Source: Coturnix japonica
Lineage: Eukaryota > Chordata > Aves > Galliformes > Phasianidae
NCBI RefSeq assembly: GCF_001577835.2
Contig: NC_029516.1
Span: forward strand, 165,810,441-165,874,440
Reading direction: 5' to 3'
Length of the DNA: 64,000 nucleotides
Shown here piece after piece: positions 61,801-64,000 of the stretch (its first letter is position 1; each line of letters begins with the position of its first letter). The position numbers and the translations under genes are program-made. The notes below the pieces were generated by a model. That model saw only the letters and a program-made list of their open reading frames with translations. It had not been told where the DNA came from and did no database searches.

Positions 61801-63440
61801 GTAGTACCTCAGTCTGGAAGTTGGGTGGTTTCTCTGCTGTGTCAGTAAAGCTTTTACTTCAAGTGAATTATGAGTGATTTATGTGAATTATGTTAGGGGG
61901 AAGTTCTTCACTAGGAGAGTGGTTAGGCCCTGGAACAGGCTGCCCAGGGAGGTTGTGGATGCCCCGTCCTTGGAGGTGTTCAAGGCCAGGTTGGACGGGG
62001 CCCTGGGCAACCTGATCTAGTAAATGTGTATGTTTGGTGGCCCTGCCAGGCAGGGGGGTTGGAACTACATGATCCTTGAGGTCCCTTCCAACCTGGGTCA
62101 TTTTGTGATTCTGTGATTATGAGTCAGGTTGGAAGTTGTTACAGCAGCGTCCTCTCTGAAACCAGCCTCTATCCTCTGCTCAAAAAAGACTGCATCCCAG
62201 TAGCGAGCCTTTCCTCTGTTAGCAGAATGTATTCTAGCGTATATAACAAGTTCTTGGATTCCTAAGCATAAGAACTTAATGCTGCAAAAGATCAGAAGTT
62301 ACTGCTGCAAATGACCGTGCTTTTAAGAATGCGTGTCCAACAGAATTCCTGCCTTTGTTACATAGGTATGATGACTATGATTATGGAGAAGTTAATCAGC
62401 TACTTGAACGCAGCCTGAAGGTTTACATAAAGACAGTGACCTGCTACCCGGAGAGAACTACCAAGCGCATGTACGATAGTTACTGGCGTCAGTTCAAGCA
62501 CTCGGAGAAGGTACGTATTGCACAGCCAGACTGGCTGCACAGAGGCCCACATGTTTATAAATGAAACTATGGTGACTTCCTGCCTATGGCAGCGGGTTGG
62601 AACTGGGTGATCTTCAAGTTCACTTCCAGCCCAAACCATTCAATTGCTCTACGACTCCTAAAAATGTCTGTATTCCCCAAACTGTTTTTAAGAAGAGAAA
62701 AACAAATGGGATTAATTCATTGAATGTTAAATATCAGTCTTAGAAAAATACTTTCTAGTGTGCCAGAGTCTTGATTATTTATTTATATTTTTTACTTTGA
62801 GTGACTTCTGCATAAAATTGAACTGACATCTGTAATAGAAAAGTGGATAAACTTGGGAATGCAGATGCAGTCAACCGTGCCAATGTTTTGGATTTGTGGA
62901 TCAGAAAAGAGCTTATTCCACATAAATATAATCTTCACAGTCCTTTTCATCAATAAAATTGTCAACATGTCTTCAGATATCTAAGTTAAATACTTCCTGA
63001 CGAGTTCAGTGCTTGCGTGCCTGCCTGTCCAGTGTATAAATTGTTCCTTATTCTGTGCTCCTATATAGCGTTTGTAAGTGGTAGTAAACCAAAGAAAGTA
63101 TGATTCATGAGGAGCTATGCCATGAGGATGTAGAAGTGGTTTTGTTGGGACTTTTCAGATTGAAGGTTGCTTAAAGCAGGTGAAGTTAGTTCCTAGGACG
63201 TTGTCCCGAAAGGAACTGGAGTCTTGCGGCGGGTACAGGGAGAAAGGACCTCATTTCTTGATGTGATACTTTACTAAAAGGTTCCAGATGCTATCGTAAA
63301 TAAATGATACTGCATTCAGGGGTGAACTAAACGTCTGATTTAATTTCTAACAGGTTCACGTCAATCTACTTCTAATGGAAGCTCGTATGCAAGCAGAACT
63401 TCTGTACGCCCTCCGTGCCATAACTCGTCACTTAACCTGA
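34747..63440 (+). CDS. SESN3: Sestrin 3, ten coding exons (gene span start codon to stop codon)
   Basis: Sestrins are cytosolic stress-response proteins. They bind GATOR2 to restrain mTORC1 when leucine is low and lower peroxide stress; SESN3 is a known FOXO target. Ten exons (34747-34848, 52780-52845, 55331-55528, 55830-56012, 56404-56640, 58153-58300, 59489-59604, 61504-61694, 62366-62510, 63354-63440) splice in frame to 490 codons, close to the 492 I recall for human SESN3, with near-identical text through most exons. The N-terminal alkylhydroperoxidase-like domain keeps Cys129, Tyr131 and His136 (SESN2 Cys125, Tyr127, His132). The C-terminal domain keeps Thr384, Thr387, Arg400, Trp454 and Glu461 (SESN2 leucine-pocket Thr374, Thr377, Arg390, Trp444, Glu451) and the Asp416-Asp417 pair matching the GATOR2-contact motif. 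The glycine/alanine-rich N-terminus is about 8 residues longer than human, and the exon 6/7 junction about 10 shorter. The paralogue call rests on the MNR start, the exon 2 text and the CNCRK-like motif. Confidence 0.97.
34849..34965 (+). other. G-run cluster at the 5' end of intron 1
   Basis: The first about 115 bases after the exon 1 donor hold at least eight G-runs of 3-9 bases on the sense strand and few C-runs. This composition favours G-quadruplexes and R-loops just downstream of CpG-island start sites. Confidence 0.7.
36090..36361 (+). mobile_element. CR1 LINE 3' end, sense, in intron 1
   Basis: Begins GATAACAGTGATAGGACGAG and ends CCATTCTATGGTTCTGTGG. It shows the usual order: GAGAGGGAATGGTGTTAAAC, TGCCCCATCCCTGGAGGTGC, CTGGGCAGCCTGAGCTGGTG. 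Confidence 0.92.
40559..40592. repeat. AT-rich inverted repeat (12-bp arms, 10-bp loop)
   Basis: Arms ATATTTTATATA and TATATAAAATAT flank GTACATACAT. It is a perfect hairpin in an AT-rich part of intron 1, with no sign of a transposon around it. Confidence 0.8.
48041..48084. repeat. TA/TG compound microsatellite
   Basis: An alternating TA tract, then TG units, then a second TA tract. The two TA blocks can pair with each other. It lies in intron 1. Confidence 0.92.
50418..50612 (+). other. Possible cryptic terminal exon in intron 1 (weak)
   Basis: CATTTCTTTGCAG is a good acceptor-like site ending at 50417. The following sequence is open for about 64 codons in the phase that exon 1 would supply, up to a TGA at 50610. 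The peptide resembles nothing I know and no poly(A) signal follows closely. Probably chance. Confidence 0.15.
52780..52845 (+). CDS. SESN3: SESN3 coding exon 2
   Basis: Encodes residues 35-56, starting [19 protein letters not shown], which matches the human [19 protein letters not shown] segment. The acceptor is TTCTGCAG and the donor GAG|GTAAG, phase 0 at both ends. At 66 bp and symmetric, its skipping would keep the frame. Confidence 0.95.
52846..55330 (+). other. SESN3: SESN3 intron 2
   Basis: 2485 bp. It contains an antisense CR1 (54783-55220) close to the exon 3 acceptor and otherwise unremarkable AT-rich sequence. Confidence 0.9.
54783..55220 (-). mobile_element. CR1 LINE fragment, antisense, in intron 2
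   Basis: Starts with the reverse complement of the CR1 tail (CATAGAATCACGGAATCACA) and runs about 440 bp into the C-terminal end of ORF2. The minus-strand translation contains [18 protein letters not shown], the common CR1 motif. It ends about 110 bp before the exon 3 acceptor. Confidence 0.93.
55331..55528 (+). CDS. SESN3: SESN3 coding exon 3
   Basis: Encodes residues 57-122, from [12 protein letters not shown] to [11 protein letters not shown], nearly identical to other sestrin 3 proteins. It begins the N-terminal helical domain. The acceptor is TTTTGAAG, with a weak, interrupted pyrimidine tract; the donor is ATG|GTAGGT. Both ends are phase 0. A CR1 copy ends about 110 bp upstream. Confidence 0.97.
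55830..56012 (+). CDS. SESN3: SESN3 coding exon 4 (active-site region)
   Basis: Encodes residues 123-183 and opens with [14 protein letters not shown]. Cys129, Tyr131 and His136 correspond to the alkylhydroperoxidase-type residues reported for SESN2. The ends are TCTCAG|GCC and CAG|GTACCT, phase 0. Confidence 0.97.
56404..56640 (+). CDS. SESN3: SESN3 coding exon 5
   Basis: Encodes residues 184-262 ([18 protein letters not shown] to ASLTSSNFG), the end of the N-terminal domain. The acceptor is TTTCAG and the donor GGG|GTTAGT, less usual at +3 but still GT. If intron 5 were retained, the frame would stay open to the TGA at 56734-56736. Confidence 0.96.
56641..58152 (+). other. SESN3: SESN3 intron 5
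   Basis: 1512 bp of AT-rich sequence with no recognisable repeat or gene. The short introns 3 (55529-55829) and 4 (56013-56403) likewise hold nothing I can name. Confidence 0.85.
58153..58300 (+). CDS. SESN3: SESN3 coding exon 6 (charged linker)
   Basis: Encodes residues 263-311 plus the first base of codon 312. The segment is a highly charged probable helix ([20 protein letters not shown]) linking the two domains. It ends at ISG|G before GTATTT, phase 1. Retained intron 6 would continue in frame to the stop at 58468-58470. Confidence 0.95.
58301..59488 (+). other. SESN3: SESN3 intron 6
   Basis: 1188 bp. Its start is open in frame with exon 6 for 56 codons. I found no clear 30-base microexon that would restore the longer mammalian linker. 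Confidence 0.8.
59489..59604 (+). CDS. SESN3: SESN3 coding exon 7
   Basis: Completes codon 312 and encodes to residue 350 ([22 protein letters not shown] onward to LPTFRAQ). The acceptor is a strong T-run followed by CACAG, and the donor is CAG|GTAGCA. The exon starts about ten residues later than the mammalian protein text as I remember it. Confidence 0.94.
59605..61503 (+). other. SESN3: SESN3 intron 7
   Basis: 1899 bp of AT-rich sequence with one small tandem duplication (60324-60360). Nothing else is recognised. Confidence 0.85.
60324..60360. repeat. Tandem duplication, 18-19 bp, two copies
   Basis: TTCAAGTAAAAGCACACAG is followed directly by TTCAAGTAAAGCACACAG, differing by one A. It lies in intron 7. 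Confidence 0.9.
61504..61694 (+). CDS. SESN3: SESN3 coding exon 8 (leucine-pocket residues)
   Basis: Encodes residues 351-413 plus two bases of codon 414. It contains LTYNT (Thr384, Thr387) and LRR (Arg400), equivalent to leucine-binding positions of SESN2. The ends are CTGCAG|GAT and AG|GTATGA, phase 2 out. Confidence 0.97.
61892..62119 (+). mobile_element. CR1 LINE 3' end, sense, in SESN3 intron 8 (young-looking copy)
   Basis: A 5'-truncated CR1 starting GTTAGGGGGAAGTTCTTCAC and ending in the TTTTGTGATTCTGTGATT tail. By eye it differs at only about six positions over about 225 bp from the reverse complement of the copy at 22855-23148, so both look recent and from the same subfamily. Confidence 0.92.
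62366..62510 (+). CDS. SESN3: SESN3 coding exon 9 (GATOR2 contact, pocket wall)
   Basis: Encodes residues 414-462, with [11 protein letters not shown] (Asp416-Asp417) and [10 protein letters not shown] (Trp454, Glu461). These match the SESN2 Asp-Asp GATOR2 motif and the Trp444/Glu451 pocket residues. The ends are ACATAG|G and AAG|GTACGT. Confidence 0.97.
62581..62657 (+). mobile_element. CR1 LINE 3' terminal scrap, sense, in intron 9
   Basis: Short fragment with GGTTGGAACTGGGTGATCTT and a degraded CATTCAATTGCTCTACGACT tail, matching the last about 75 bases of CR1. Confidence 0.75.
63354..63440 (+). CDS. SESN3: SESN3 coding exon 10 with stop
   Basis: Encodes residues 463-490 ([20 protein letters not shown] and onward to RHLT), the terminal helix conserved in all sestrins, then TGA at 63438-63440. 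The acceptor is TAACAG. Confidence 0.97.
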   Translation, partial: VHVNLLLMEARMQAELLYALRAITRHLT

Positions 63441-64000
63441 AGCATTCACTGGGAGGGAGTAAAGGAATTTTTACTGAGTATGTAAAGACCTTTTGAAATA
63501 GATACACACCAGAAGCTTGTTTGTGATGTAGCATCAGGTTATTCGATTCTATAGTGTCAAAGTTTAGCCGTGTTTCTTGACGGCTGTAATGTGCAATGAC
63601 GTGTTTTATTTTCTTGATGCTTAACATTACTAATGATAACAGAAGTAACACTGAGGAGCACTACTCTGCATTGTTTCCGGTTGGATTTCTGCACGGTGGT
63701 CAGAATCCTAAAACTCTTTTTATGATATTCAATTCTAGCGCTTTGTTCTTTAAGCAAGGGAGTGAAGTGCTTAGAGACTTCTTTTCCAAGCAATCATTTT
63801 TCAGATTAGTGGAGTCCAGCAGAAGATCGATTCTGCCTGTTCTGAGAGCGCACCACCAGCTCATAACTCTGACAAAGATGCACGTGCTGTGTTGCAATGA
63901 ATTGCCCACTGGATTCTTCTGTGTCTCCTGGAGACTGCCTGCCAGTCACTGTCTTACTACAGCAATTGAAGGTGATGTGAAATGTGGATGCAAACCTTGA
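63441..64000 (+). other. SESN3: SESN3 3' UTR, running off the window
   Basis: Sequence after the stop codon. No AATAAA or ATTAAA signal is visible before the edge, so the transcript end lies beyond 64000. This fits the long 3' UTR known for SESN3 in mammals. A 134-codon open stretch from 63596 does not resemble a protein I know and is treated as chance. Confidence 0.8.

Noticed and set aside
63596-64000. 134-codon open frame in the SESN3 3' UTR ending at the window edge
   Set aside because: Downstream of the conserved stop, with no similarity to a known protein.
1-64000. Retroviral, LTR or other capsid-bearing elements
   Set aside because: I looked for LTR pairs, primer-binding-like sites and gag, pol or env-like text and found nothing I could support.

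Overview
The window looks like avian nuclear DNA, most likely from a galliform such as chicken. The evidence is many 5'-truncated CR1 LINE copies with the avian CR1 3' end (the AATCATAGAAT-type octamer tail), few other interspersed repeats, compact introns and one well-conserved vertebrate gene. The species is inferred; the bird assignment is strong.

One host protein-coding gene can be supported: sestrin 3 (SESN3) on the + strand. All ten coding exons are present between 34747 and 63440. They join in frame with canonical GT-AG sites to a predicted protein of 490 residues. The catalytic-type Cys-Tyr-His set of the N-terminal domain and the leucine-pocket and GATOR2-binding residues of the C-terminal domain are all visible. 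Intron 1 is 17.9 kb and the other introns are 0.3-2.5 kb. The 3' UTR runs off the right edge.

Positions 1 to about 33.7 kb hold no gene I can support. They contain CR1 fragments in both orientations (one nested pair with a target-site duplication), fragments resembling older amniote CR1/L3-type LINEs, homopolymer tracts, small tandem duplications and an isolated CpG-rich promoter-like block near 23.4-23.65 kb. This fits the gene-poor flank upstream of SESN3 in other vertebrates.

The SESN3 5' end sits in a CpG island of about 1.2 kb (33.76-34.97 kb). From left to right it has a 17-bp minisatellite of 29.6 units (33774-34277), a TATA-less promoter with an octamer, four CCAAT boxes and GC boxes, a 5' leader with a GGAGC pentamer repeat and two very short upstream ORFs, coding exon 1, and a very G-rich start of intron 1.

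The most unusual structure is the minisatellite. Twenty-eight of its units carry a RUNX-type ACCACA core next to a GGTACC palindrome, and most of the array lacks stop codons on both strands. No retroviral, LTR, CRISPR, tRNA or rRNA feature could be supported.
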